DNA of 64,000 bases from Thereva unica. Its lineage: Eukaryota; Arthropoda; Insecta; Diptera; Therevidae. This document shows positions 12,077-22,205 of this stretch, piece after piece (the stretch's first letter is position 1; each line of letters opens with the position of its first letter). Made by a program: the position numbers and the translations under genes. The stretch covers positions 105,769,310 through 105,833,309 of the forward strand of contig OX465284.1 of assembly GCA_949987705.1 (NCBI GenBank). The letters run 5' to 3'. Under the pieces are notes generated by a model that was given only the letters and a program-made list of their open reading frames with translations, had not been told where the DNA came from and ran no database searches.

Positions 12077-12309
12077 ACTATGGGCAATGTCTAAAGATAT
12101 CCTGTGCAGTTTGGGAAGCTTGTCAGTGCTCCGACCTCTGCCTGGGGCGCTTACCTTAGGCTAGATATTAGGGTTCCAACCGTGCCTATGTATCTCAGCT
12201 CTGCATCGCTCCATTAACTTGGACCGCATAATCACAAAATCTAGACATTTTAATAAGATTTGGCTATATAAGAAAATTTTAATGTTTCACCATTGTGTAT
12301 ACATTCAAA

Positions 12310-12375
12310 ATTTACTGTCTGGTAGGCCTTTAGGATCGCCAGCAACTCCGCTTGGAAGCTACTAACATGCACCAG
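12310..12375 (-). pseudogene. LINE RNase H scrap
   Basis: Minus-strand reading VSSFQAELLAILKAYQTV corresponds to the second conserved block of the RNase H domain of I/LOA-type LINEs, including the catalytic Glu of FQAE. Neighbouring RNase H blocks are not clear. The element probably continued toward 12100 but is too decayed to read. Confidence 0.6.
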
Positions 12376-12404
12376 AAGACGCCAGGTCAACAAACTAAAA
12401 TTCT

Positions 12405-12523
12405 GGGTGAATTCGAAAACTCATCACTGCCGCATCACTGCAGAATTCAGCTACAGACTTCAATTTGAAGTCTGTAGCTGAATTCTGCAGTGATGCGGCA
12501 GTGATGAGTTTTTGAATTCACCC
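12405..12523. repeat. 119-bp near-perfect palindrome
   Basis: Arms 12405-12463 and 12465-12523 are reverse complements around a single central base (12464) with one mismatch (g at 12415 against t on the other arm), which would be a G-U pair in RNA. It starts gggtgaattc and ends gaattcaccc. No coding content. Confidence 0.95.
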
Positions 12524-12940
12524 TCTCTAGATAGACGACCGCAACGACGCCTTCTGGCCCCAACAAACCTGTCAGTGAATATCCGTAAATCAAATTTCTT
12601 TAGGAGTCTCCATTTATCCACTTTCTTTTTGAGAGTATTTCAACGTACAAGCCAATCATTTCTGAATGTCTTTCTAGTAGGTGGTTACGTCTCGAGCAAC
12701 GAATCGAAAATTTTGTTATAACTGAAAGAGTTTGAGGGTCAACCCCATCCCCTCAGTCTAAGCGTCTAGTCTAGGGCCTACACGAGGGTAGACGTGTGAT
12801 GTTTAAATTACGAGGGAGCAAGTGCAAGAGAAAATCAAGGACATCCGTTTGGCATGTTCTCATGGTCCCTGTTGCCCTGTTGCCGTCCTCTGAATCCTCC
12901 CAAAATTTACGACATTATAGCTGCTGCTTAGCGCTGGCCA
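12524..12940. other. No recognisable gene
   Basis: Nothing recognised between the palindrome and the RTE/CR1-like element. Confidence 0.4.
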
Positions 12941-15260
12941 TCACACCAGCGAAAAGAACATCAAAATTGGATGTACCACAGCTGTGTTTCCTCGATGTTC
13001 GACTTCCAGTTGAATTTTCGGTTTAAAATTAGACCCTGTGAGTCCATTAGCTGGCGGTCCAAGCAGAACGCCCCGCAACGGTTGCGCTGCTGTCGTTGCC
13101 GCTGTGTCTCGAACTCTATTCACGATTCGTTTCCATTCTTGACGATTTTTAGCGACATCTCGAACCTCAATAACTAATAATCGTTGATTCCTTAAGTCGC
13201 CCTCGATATTCTTTAGCCAGGTTTTCGTCAATACCGATTGGTGAATTCTCTAGTTTCCGGGACGATCTCGCCAGAGAAGTTTACTTAGCAAGCGGTTATT
13301 ATTCATTCGGCAAACATGTCCAAACCAGCGTAGTCGACATTTTTGTATTTCTTCTTCGATCAGTGGTCTGTTGATCGCATCTTTGTCTAACTGCAGAGTG
13401 AGACTCCGAAAACCTGCCTCAAGCTTCCTATTTGGAAGACCTCGAGCTTGTTGACGTCCGTCTTGAGCAGTGTCCACGTTTCAGATCCATGAAGAAAAAT
13501 TGGAACCATCAACGTTCGGTAAAGGCGTACTTTCGTTTTGATTGCAATATTTTTTCGTTTCCATATGCATAGGGTTGCCATAAATATTGGTAACTGATAC
13601 GGGACGCTTCAGTGTAAAATAAATAAAAACATGAAAAAGGTGGGTGCTAGTGCTCATAATGTTTTATTATCAAAAAAAGTGCAAGACGTACGGAATGGAG
13701 CACTGGCTATCTTTTTCCTCTGTAACCAAACTCAAATGCAATTTTAATGTGAATGTAAATATAAATTGGACCTTTTTCTGTTCGTATTAGCTGCTTTTTC
13801 ACTTGTTGGTGTCATAATTATATTTTTCTGGTGGATTCCTGAAGGTCGAAAGTTGGCGTTTACTGCTTTACACTTACTAGTTGCGATGCCTTTGTGTCTA
13901 TCAAAGCCTACTCAGCTGTGTTGCTGCTCACAAAAATATTCAAATTTGCTAACGGCTTTTTCAAATTAGAAAAATTTAAATCGCTATAACTTTTTTATTC
14001 GTGAATCGATTTAGTTCAAATTCCTTATTACAAAAGTATTCTATAAAAAGAACATTTTCTGAAAATTTAAACGAAATCAGCTCACGAACAAAAAGCCTTA
14101 GCGTTAACAAACTTCGTGTTTGGTAATAATATAAAAGATTTTGGAAAAAACGGGACAAAAACGGGACAGGTAGTAATACGGGACACGATATTCAAATACG
14201 GTGACAGTCCCGTATATACGGGACGTATGGCAACCCTACATATGCACCACTTGAGTGAGGCCAATGTTGCTGCTGCCGTCCACGGAGAATTTAGGCCCTC
14301 GATGCCACTTTCTTTTCCTCAACCAATGATCCCAAATATTTGAACATACCCGTTGTGAGCACTTTGGACTTTTCCGCATCGATTTGTAACCCGATCATGA
14401 CATATGGAGAATATGGATGAATTTCAATGGCACGTGTTCAGTTTCCAAGGCTCTCCACAAGCTGTTCCAATCGATACAATCGTCAAAAGCGGATTTGAAA
14501 TCGACATATTATGGACAGTTGGTTTGACGCAACGAATTCTTACTTCCATTTGCTGACAGAGTGCGAATATTTGGCCAATACATCCTCGATGTGGTCTAAA
14601 TCCCGCTTTTTCTTTCCGGTTCGTTCGCTCTCGATGTTTCTGTAGCCTCGATTGTATGATAGATTGATTTTCGTAAATACTGTGCCGACGATCTAAACGA
14701 GGCTAATACCGTCCTAATTCTTGCATTCTCGACTGCCGCCTTTCTTAATAATTGGCACAACGATCGCTTTCTTGCACTGGACACGATCCGGCTTTGATAA
14801 TCTCGGAGGTTACTTGATCTATTCCCGGCGCTTTTCCATATTTCAGCGATTTTATTTATTGTAATCGGCGGCTCTGGTGAGAGACCTTGCAGCGGATCGT
14901 GGTTGTACAGCTGATGGAAGAATTCGCTCCACCGCTGTAGGCGCCCGGGAGAGGTCGTGAAAGTTCCATCCGACTTCTTGATGTTTTGCCGGCTTAACGC
15001 TGGATTATCTGGTGCTCGTGCTTCAACGCCGCTTCTTCCATGTCGGCCGCAACGTTATTCCAGTACGCTTCTCGTTCCAATTTAATTTTCTGTAGAACTT
15101 TTTTGTTCAATCTTCGTTGCTCGAAATCGACGGATCTCATTGGTTCCGCAGATCGACGAAGTCTAGACTGCTGGAGATCCATGGATCCATCGAGCTTACA
15201 CCTCCTATCCAGAACTCCATTGCAAACCCCATAATACACTTTACCATACACCTAGATGCA
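12941..15260 (-). pseudogene. RTE/CR1-like LINE polyprotein remnant, split by a hAT-like insertion
   Basis: Read on the minus strand in order: a linker with SVDFEQRRLNKK and EAYWNNVAADMEEAA (15140-14990), the same linker as at 55080-55190; then RT, with ARKRSLCQLLRKAAVENAR and a VDFKSAFDD motif A at about 14483-14507; then a break at 14238 where a hAT-like element sits. After it come WKRKNIAIKTKVRLYRTL, SETWTLLKTDVNKLEVFQ, RLRWFGHVCRM, TKTWLKNIEGDLR and QEWKRIVNRVRDTAATTAAQ, ending near 12945. In-frame stops and shifts (for example after RDRPGN near 13250) show it is inactive. A sister C-terminus lies at 21876-22205 on the plus strand. Confidence 0.85.
13570..14238. mobile_element. Non-autonomous hAT-like element of 669 bp with perfect TSD
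   Basis: Terminal inverted repeats tagggttgccata (13570-13582) and tatggcaacccta (14226-14238) are exact. The flanks are an exact 8-bp duplication, catatgca, at 13562-13569 and 14239-14246. Next to the right end are several cgggac repeats. TAGGGTTGCCA termini with 8-bp duplications indicate hAT. It lies inside the RTE/CR1-like LINE and interrupts its RT. No transposase is encoded. Confidence 0.93.
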
Positions 15261-15677
15261 TTCATACCGTCATGATGACTAAAAATTGTCGGCAGTCCAT
15301 CATCGCGTGCTCTATTGCTGGGTGTTCCGGCGTACGCCCTCTATACGGTCTCCCGACGAACCTGAGTATTTAAATCCTTAATAATGGTTTTTAACATACC
15401 TGGTGCAGGCAATAAGCTACTCCGCATCTACTATGAATACATTTTTCTAAGTTTATGTTCCTAAGTTTGGGTTCAGAATTAATAAAAATGTTGACTACGA
15501 CCTTTAATGTTGGCCTTTCTGTTTTTGGATACATACCCACTTGCCAATACTGACCTAGCTGCAAAGGCGTTCGACTAGCATCCCAGATGTAAATGTTCAA
15601 TTACTCACAGCCATATACCTTCGTCTTTCTCTTAACTAGATAATATTATTTTGTTAATCGTCTTCCCTCTTTATCAA
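15261..15677. other. No recognisable gene
   Basis: May include decayed upstream parts of the minus-strand LINE, but no readable motif. Confidence 0.35.
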
Positions 15678-15800
15678 GCCGGCGTCGGTAGCTTAATAGG
15701 TAAGGCTCCCAACTACCATACCAGAGGTCAGTAGTTCGAACTCACTCCGCTACTTGGTGCTCGACTCTCCATTTGCCAGACCTAGACAACTTTTTTACTT
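15678..15800 (+). repeat. tRNA-derived SINE, copy 2
   Basis: The A box tagcttaatag at 15689-15699 fits the TRGYnnARnnG consensus. The B box at 15733-15743 (agttcgaactc) is degraded from ggttcgantcc. The intervening 'aactaccataccagaggtca' matches the 25.5-kb copy. T-rich terminator-like sequence follows near 15792. Confidence 0.7.
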
Positions 15801-17545
15801 ACTTCTCTTCTTTTCTAAAAATACATGTTCAAAAAGATGATTTACAGCGTACCTTACCACTAAATAACTACTCTTGCATTGTTTGGAGAGTTCGGAAAAG
15901 TCTCTAAATAACTTTTCGACTCTCCGTCATTCCAAAGTCTAAATTAAAATTGTATGATAATCTTTAAAAATTAAAATTTTATTTGATCTAAAAAAACAAT
16001 CATAATAAAACACCATCTAAGTAGATAAATATAGCTATATTTGGCCACTAATCATTTTTTTACATATTCTAAAACATGCTTAAAATGTATATTTTTAATG
16101 CAATGTGTAAAATCAAAACATATTTACTTAGAAAAAACAAAAAAGATGACATTTGGACGGTTTATACACATACGAGTATATTACTAAATTTATAAATTTC
16201 TATAACTAAAAACTTATTATTTAAATAATATATGATGAAAAAATCTGACAATCGGAAATGCATTTAAAACATTTTGGGTTAAAATTTTTATTTTGCATAA
16301 TTCGTAGCTGGTAATTTACAAAATAGTTTTGGTTTATTGAATTGTATACTATAAAGGTAAAGGATGAAAGGTTTTGTAAAATTTAGTTTTGAAAGTTTTA
16401 AGCTACATATATTTTCTTGAGAAATATTTTTTTTTGTAATTAAGTAAAAAAATAAATTGTAATCCAATTCCTAACTCTTTTTTTTATACATATATTTAAT
16501 TTTATATTACTATATTATTTATATTATTTATTAATTGTATATTATTGTATAATAAGAAATATCGAAAGAAGACTTTCATTTCTCTGTCCATAAATTTCTA
16601 TGAAATCAAATTTATCAAAAAATTTTTTACTTAATTTTATAAAATACTGAAGTTGAAGTAACCATTTTTGTTATTGCCTAAATTTCGAGTCTGTCAATTT
16701 TTTGATTGTTCTTATACGGGGTGATAGCTAAAGTTTAATTATATTAAATTTATGTAAACAATTCAAATTCTTTTAAGACAACTTGAATTTGGCAAAACTT
16801 GGCGACTTCAAATTGAAATTAAAAAGAATAAAATTTCTGAATTACTAAATATAGCCATTGCTAAAAACTGTTCATAATTTACTTATTGTAGTATATGTTC
16901 ACTGTAATATATGTATGTTGATAAAGGCGTATGCAAGAGAAAACCTGTGTTGGTACCTTTTTAATAAAGTTATTGTGTATATGAATTTTGTTATAATCGG
17001 ACCAAAGAAACTTGCTTGCATTAATTGGACCTATAGGTAATGAAGCGCTGCCATATTCTACTGTTCTCTGTGCTGATCCATAACGCGCACAATGAATTTT
17101 ACCAAAGCTTTCATAGAGTAGACATAGAAAACCCCCTACGTACTATCGTGAGGACTACGACAGGAATCTCAATAATCAACAATTCCTTAGAGATTCATAT
17201 ACTAGTAATGGAATTGAAAGGCTTAAATTTGCTACCACTTCACATGGCTCAAACTGTGTTCTAATGTTTCTAACGTTTCTCCATTCCAGGGAATGGACCT
17301 TTCAGCAGGATAATACCTTTGTCACGTATCATATACAGTCCGAAATACTACAGTAGGTGTTGGGTCGGTTGCGCCTGGGAACTGACTTTTGCATTTACTT
17401 TGGCCCTCGAGGGCAAACCAACTCTGCAATTACCTAACGTTACTAAGCGAATCAGCAATAATCAAATTCAGATTATCATTAATAGTGATTTCGACTTCAC
17501 ATTATCAATAAAGTCCTCAATTATAAAAAGCAATATAAGTAAGTC
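15801..17545. other. Very AT-rich DNA
   Basis: Among the most AT-rich stretches of the window (16000-16700 in particular), with no coding signal. From 17040 base composition becomes more balanced but nothing was recognised. Confidence 0.5.
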
Positions 17546-17620
17546 GTAGGTCAAATACAATAGGCCAACTGAATGGCCGCAGCACCTCAGGACTCAATAC
17601 TTCACACAAAACCAAAAGCC
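17546..17620 (+). repeat. LINE 3' UTR fragment
   Basis: Contains caataggccaactgaatgg and cttcacaca, which align with the 3' untranslated end of the LINE at 57.55-59.1 kb (caataggccaactaaatgg, then cctcacaca, at 59050-59102). Only the 3' end is present, as expected of a 5'-truncated copy. Confidence 0.7.
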
Positions 17621-17930
17621 TATACATCGTGCTTTCTAAATTGCGCTTTGAACAAAATATTTGGTGTCCATATGTCTAACACCATTTTTTGACTACATTT
17701 ATTACATTTACATGAACAACTTGAGTCCTTCACTTGACACTCAAGGGGCGCTTTCAGTCACTAAGCTCCTTAGGCAACGCATTGATATATTCGAACTGTT
17801 CACAATCTCGCAAACTTAGATCCAATCTCTACCTTTCCCTATAAACTGATAATTGATAGTTCAAATTGGAGTCGTGCATCATCGCCTAGCTCGATTTTGG
17901 GTGACAGTTCGCTCCGAAAACCCGTAAATA
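17621..17930. other. No recognisable gene
   Basis: Nothing recognised. Confidence 0.35.
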
Positions 17931-18680
17931 GAGGCACTCCGTAAGAAGGAGTACTTTCTCGGCTCCTATGGGTCGTATCTATGAACCAGCTGTTACTGAC
18001 GTCCGCGGATGGCGTTGGTTATCATAAAAAATCGGAATTTTCTCAAATCCTCTGTGATCTCATGGAGACGGCGTTATACACCCCCTCAATCTGGACCACC
18101 ACCCGCGAACTCAGCGTTAACCCAGTAAAAATCTCCCACCTTTAACATCCCAGGGGAGGGCACATGAAAGTGCTGATCTCTGTTACTATCCCCACAAAAC
18201 CGACTACTGCATACACGATATTAGCTTCACGAGGAACTACGAAGTACCCATCCCTTCACGTCGTGAATAGAGGAAACAGATCAGACCGTTTTCAGGGTGC
18301 CATAAACTTCTTGACTGATGGCTCTAAGATTGATGGTCGGGGTGGAGGAGGTGTCTTTTCCACAGCGCTTGGGATTAAAGTCTCCTTCCGATTACGCGAT
18401 CACTGCGGAGGCTCTAGCCATACAAGAGGCTGTTCTGCAACTCAACTACCAAGGCAGTAGGAATCGGACTGTCTAAATCTTTTCAGATATTCAGGCGGCT
18501 CTGAAAGTCCTGTTCTCTTACACAAACAGAACTACCTCTGAATGTCGCAGATCTCTTAACGAGATGGCTCAACAGTCCAGGACCCTCCTCGTATGCGTGC
18601 CCGGTCACCGAAATAACTGCTACTTTCCTTCCATGAAAGGAAAGAGACGGTATGCCTTAGGGCATCATAATGGGCCTATT
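17931..18680 (+). pseudogene. LINE RT plus RNase H remnant (I/LOA-like)
   Basis: RT palm blocks read VLSRLLWVVSMNQLLLT (about 17950-18000) and LCDLMETALYTPSIWTTTRE (about 18050-18110), the strings either side of the catalytic box; the Y-A-D-D box between them is destroyed by frame breaks. RNase H follows after a deletion of the thumb: FLTDGSKIDGRGGGGVFS at about 18310-18360 with the first catalytic Asp, then across frames EALAIQEAVLQL, an SDxQAALKVL-like block after a stop, and VPGHR near 18600. Joining RT to RNase H in this order is typical of I/LOA-type elements. Confidence 0.75.
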
Positions 18681-20231
18681 CTTTTGGCCTAAGGGTGAGC
18701 TTAAATCAACATCTCAGTCATATCTAACGCAACCTATCACCGCCCTTATTAGACTGTGTAACGGCTTTACCTAAACTAACATTTGTCGTAGCCTAGTGAA
18801 TAGTAGGAAGAATTTGTTCATAAGACTACACGCTTCTTTTCTTCTATTAAATTATTTTTTAAAGAAATTCACCACCCTTAACATTATACGTAATTTTTAT
18901 TCTTCTTATTTAAAGAAAAAACAATACTCAAGATGCATTTACTTGAAATATTTCAAGTCAAACACTAAATTTTTGTGCTTCACTTAAATAAGTAAAGTTC
19001 AGCACAACACCAATGCCTAGACCTTAACATAAAAAATATACCTTTTATGGTCCTAAAACACTCCAATCAAAATGATTTTTTCACTTTATTAATGACGTCA
19101 CAAAAGCTTTATTTTCAACGCTTTAAAGTTTTCATAAGCTCTTAAAAGCTTCTGAAAGCTGTCTGCAAAATCTCTCAAAGCTTTCTTATTGTCATCGTTC
19201 TGGGAAAACATAAAAAATAATATTGACTTGAATTTTCATTGTTAAAATATTGTCGTTCGTGCTCTTAGCTAGAGAGATTAAAAAAAATTAGGGTCTGTTT
19301 TTACAGAACAAGCGGGCTTAGCGCTTTTGAATTATTCTCTAAGCCTTCTTTGTAGAAGAATCATTTCACATTTTGTTCCAGCTTTTCTGTTGTTGGATGG
19401 TTATATTATCCTACTTCAAAAGTAAATTTCAACACATCTAAGAGGATTAAAATGGAAATTCAGAAAGAACAGAGTCTTCTTTCAAAAAACCCGCAACAAA
19501 CTCTACCTATTTTTTTACAATTTACTCTCTCTTTTGTGTACCTGTGCAAAAAAAAATCCCTTTAATTACAACCACCTCTTATTAATCCAAGCACAATGCA
19601 CATTCCTGCATAGTTAAAAAGTTTTTCATAAAAAAGTCCTTTTACCGGATTATCCCGAATTTTTCTCGCACAGAATGAGTAGCGTGTTATAATACACAAG
19701 GTAGGTGTGCTGCCACCTAAGTGCCTTAAACTTCACCGCAAGTTTTCAGTTTTCTTAAAGATTTATTAAGGAGAGGGACTCAAACAATCTGGTTCACTGT
19801 GTTCCACCTGATGAAGAAAAGGTTTACTGAAAAAATAACACGACCTGTGGGAAAGTGGGAAAAAATGGAAATTCTTTTAAACAAAGAAAACTACAGAATT
19901 TTTTTCTTATTACAGCGATTTTTCTCCAAGAGTGGTGGTTTAAGGATTATTAAAGAAGTTTTAAATTAGTTTAAAGAAAGAAGGATGAAGGAGTGTAAGC
20001 TATTCAAAAATAAGAATGTAGAATAGTCGTTTCCTTACTTATTAGTTGCTGTCGGATTTAATTTTTTAAAGTGATTTTTTTTTAAAGTAAAGAAAGTGAT
20101 AATAATATTTAAGGATGCATATCCATTCGATGCACTTTGGGTGATGGAATGACATAAATTTTTATAGCAGTAAGTTTCTCGTAAACAAGATTATAAACTT
20201 AGAAGTTTCTAGAGGGTACTAGAGCAAAAAG
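18681..20231. other. AT-rich DNA, nothing recognised
   Basis: Contains a cluster of aagctt/aaagct motifs near 19105-19185 that faintly recalls the 59.5-60.4 kb repeats, but not enough to assign. Confidence 0.45.
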
Positions 20232-20600
20232 ATGTTCACACGGAGGGAGGTTCTCCTGTGGTACCTTGTCGCGGATAAATTTCTAGAGCTACTCGATGCC
20301 CAGAACTTCCTCACCCAAGGTTATCCAGATTATATTTCCATTTTGGTTTCGGGAGAAATATGTAGAACTACATCACGGGCCATGCAACAAGCTCTTAAAC
20401 TGATGCGACAGTATAGGACTCAGTATGAATCCCAAGAAAACTGTTCTGGTGGCATTTACATTGAAAAGGATAGTGATATGATTGACTGGCCTATTTCTTT
20501 CGGGTACGGTTTTAAACTTCTCACAGCAAGCGCAATACTTAGGCGTGCTTCTAGATGCCTTACTCTATTGGTACGGGCACATGCATAACCCGATTAGCAG
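20232..20600 (+). pseudogene. LINE RT fragment with altered catalytic box (I/LOA-like)
   Basis: An open frame of 118 codons carries the RT palm strings VLLWYLVADKFLELLDAQ and FLTQGYPDYISILVSG. The catalytic Y-A-D-D is Y-P-D-Y (20322-20333), which removes the second Asp. TSRAMQQALKLMRQY follows as in the family. In another frame the later block YLGVLLDALLYW (about 20540-20575) continues the RT. The fragment ends where a short dispersed repeat begins; on the other side of that repeat lies an RT of opposite orientation. Confidence 0.8.
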
Positions 20601-20700
20601 ATTTCGCAGAAGAAGAATGTTAGGTTTTGTTAGATTAAAATGGCTGCTCTCCCACTAGGGAGCCCACTTAAGCACACCATTCGGCCCATTGTGATGCCAT
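20601..20700. repeat. Short dispersed repeat between opposed RTs
   Basis: About 90 bp including ttaggttttgttagatt, ctctcccactagggagccca and cccattgtgatgcca. The ggtta-rich start and the ccattgtgat string resemble a dispersed repeat that I recall from fly genomes; that recollection was not checked. Confidence 0.4.
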
Positions 20701-21400
20701 TCCAGTGATTGAGAAAAAACTTGCTGTTCGCCACCAGCACATCAGCAGCATAGGCTGCAGGGATGCCTCCAGACTACTTCAGGGTTATCAACAATTTATT
20801 GACTGTCATATTCCAAAGAAGCAGTGATAGGACCCACCTCATTGCAGTGTGCCTCTTCCAACCCGTCTGACTTCTTCTGAAAGACCCAGATCAGCCTTGA
20901 GGACCCTGATCGATAAAAGACCTGGAGCACTCATCCACACCCATCCACACCCAGTGCTCCCGTGACCCCAGAAGATTCAACTTGAAAGCACCTTCAATAT
21001 CTAAGAAAGCAGCCACAGTAAACTCTTTGAATTTAAAGGATTTTTCAATGCTCGCTGCCAGGAAGTAGAGAGCAGTGTCTACCGATTTCCCTTTCGTGAG
21101 GGCATACTGCGAAGGAGAAAGACGATTCCCGTCAATGCTTTGCTTCCTGTGAATCTCCTAAAGTCCTTCGAGCATCTGAGAAGGAAGAATATAAGACATA
21201 GAGGTCTCAATTCTTTTGCATTATGATAGTAGATTTTTCCGCTTTTGGAATGAAAGCCACCTTCGCTACCCTCAAGTATGTTGGAATGTAGCTTAGGCAA
21301 AGGGAGCTCGTATAGATGGTTGCAAGTCAATCCAGGATTAGGTCGCTGATCTTCTGAATTTAAATAGGATAAATTCCGTATGGTCATGGTGTTTTATAAG
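20701..21400 (-). pseudogene. LINE RT remnant, minus strand (I/LOA-like)
   Basis: Read on the minus strand: ELRPLCLIFFLLRCSKDF (the RPISLxSFLLKTLE block, near 21200), QYALTKGKSVDTALYFL (near 21110), IEKSFKFKEF, motif A as AFLDIEGAF (about 20985-21012, both acidic residues kept), then in other frames VLSLLLWNMTVNKLL, and the catalytic box as Y-A-A-D (plus coordinates 20741-20752) where Y-A-D-D is expected. Frame breaks separate these blocks. It is a different copy from the plus-strand RT at 20232-20600, as both contain the palm. Confidence 0.8.
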
Positions 21401-21875
21401 GCTTAAAGCTTCTATAGGAGTAAAACCCTGTTTATCAGTCTGTCAGTAGCACCTAAATTATATTCACTATTTGGACTCCCAAAACTAGTTTCTGACCTCA
21501 TTCAATTAGGGTCATACTGGATGGCGGCAAACTCGAACTAAAATAAACTAACTACAAGGGTCAGTTCTGACATCTTCTCTCTTGTTATCTCTATGAATGA
21601 CCTATGCGTAATCCCCCAATACATTTCCAAGTTTCGCTCATGGCGGCCGCTTTCTCTCAATCAAGTTGTGTACAACTGAATCAACACCAATAGCTTAACA
21701 GTTTAGCTAAAAGAGCTGAGTGCCGTACACAGAGCCGTGCCTGGCCAGCGTTTATTGCATGCGCAGCATGCAGACGGCGAAATCTAATAGAGATAAGTGT
21801 ACAACACTCAAGCTGCGCAATACCAAGCCAACTTATTCGTCTGCAAGGGCAAGCTTTAAGTCCGCTGTACATTGC
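21401..21875. other. No recognisable gene
   Basis: Nothing recognised. Confidence 0.4.
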
Positions 21876-22205
21876 AAAGTTTTATGAGTTCGAAAACTTC
21901 GACTACGGTGCTTTGGAGATGTTTGCCGAATGGATGATGACCGCTTGCTACGTAAACTTCTCTGGCGAGACCGTCCTGCAGGCTGGAGAATCCAGCGATC
22001 GGCACCGAAGAAAACCTGGCTAAAGAATATCGAGGGTGACCTAAAGGACCAACGATTATCAGTTATCGAGGCTAGAGACGTCGCCAAAAATCACCTAGAA
22101 TGGAAACGAATCGTGAAGAGTTCGAGTCCCAGCGGCACCAACAGCAGCGTATCTGTTGCGGGGACGTCCCGCTTGGACCGCCAGCTAACGGATCAAAAAA
22201 GAAGA
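21876..22205 (+). pseudogene. RTE/CR1-like LINE C-terminus, second copy
   Basis: The frame reads CRMDDDRLLRKLLWRDRPAG, KKTWLKNIEGDLKDQRL and RDVAKNHLEWKRIV, nearly the same as the minus-strand copy at 12941-13480. The following sequence (caccaacagcagcg, cttggaccgccagctaacgg) is the same 3' region as plus 13040-13110 reversed. RT and endonuclease are missing, so this is a 5'-truncated insertion. Having the same boundary in both copies helps define the family's 3' end near 22205. Confidence 0.85.

Noticed and set aside
12100..12300. Rest of an RNase H domain around the 12.3-kb scrap
   Set aside because: The translation is too broken to match further blocks; only the FQAE block is reported.
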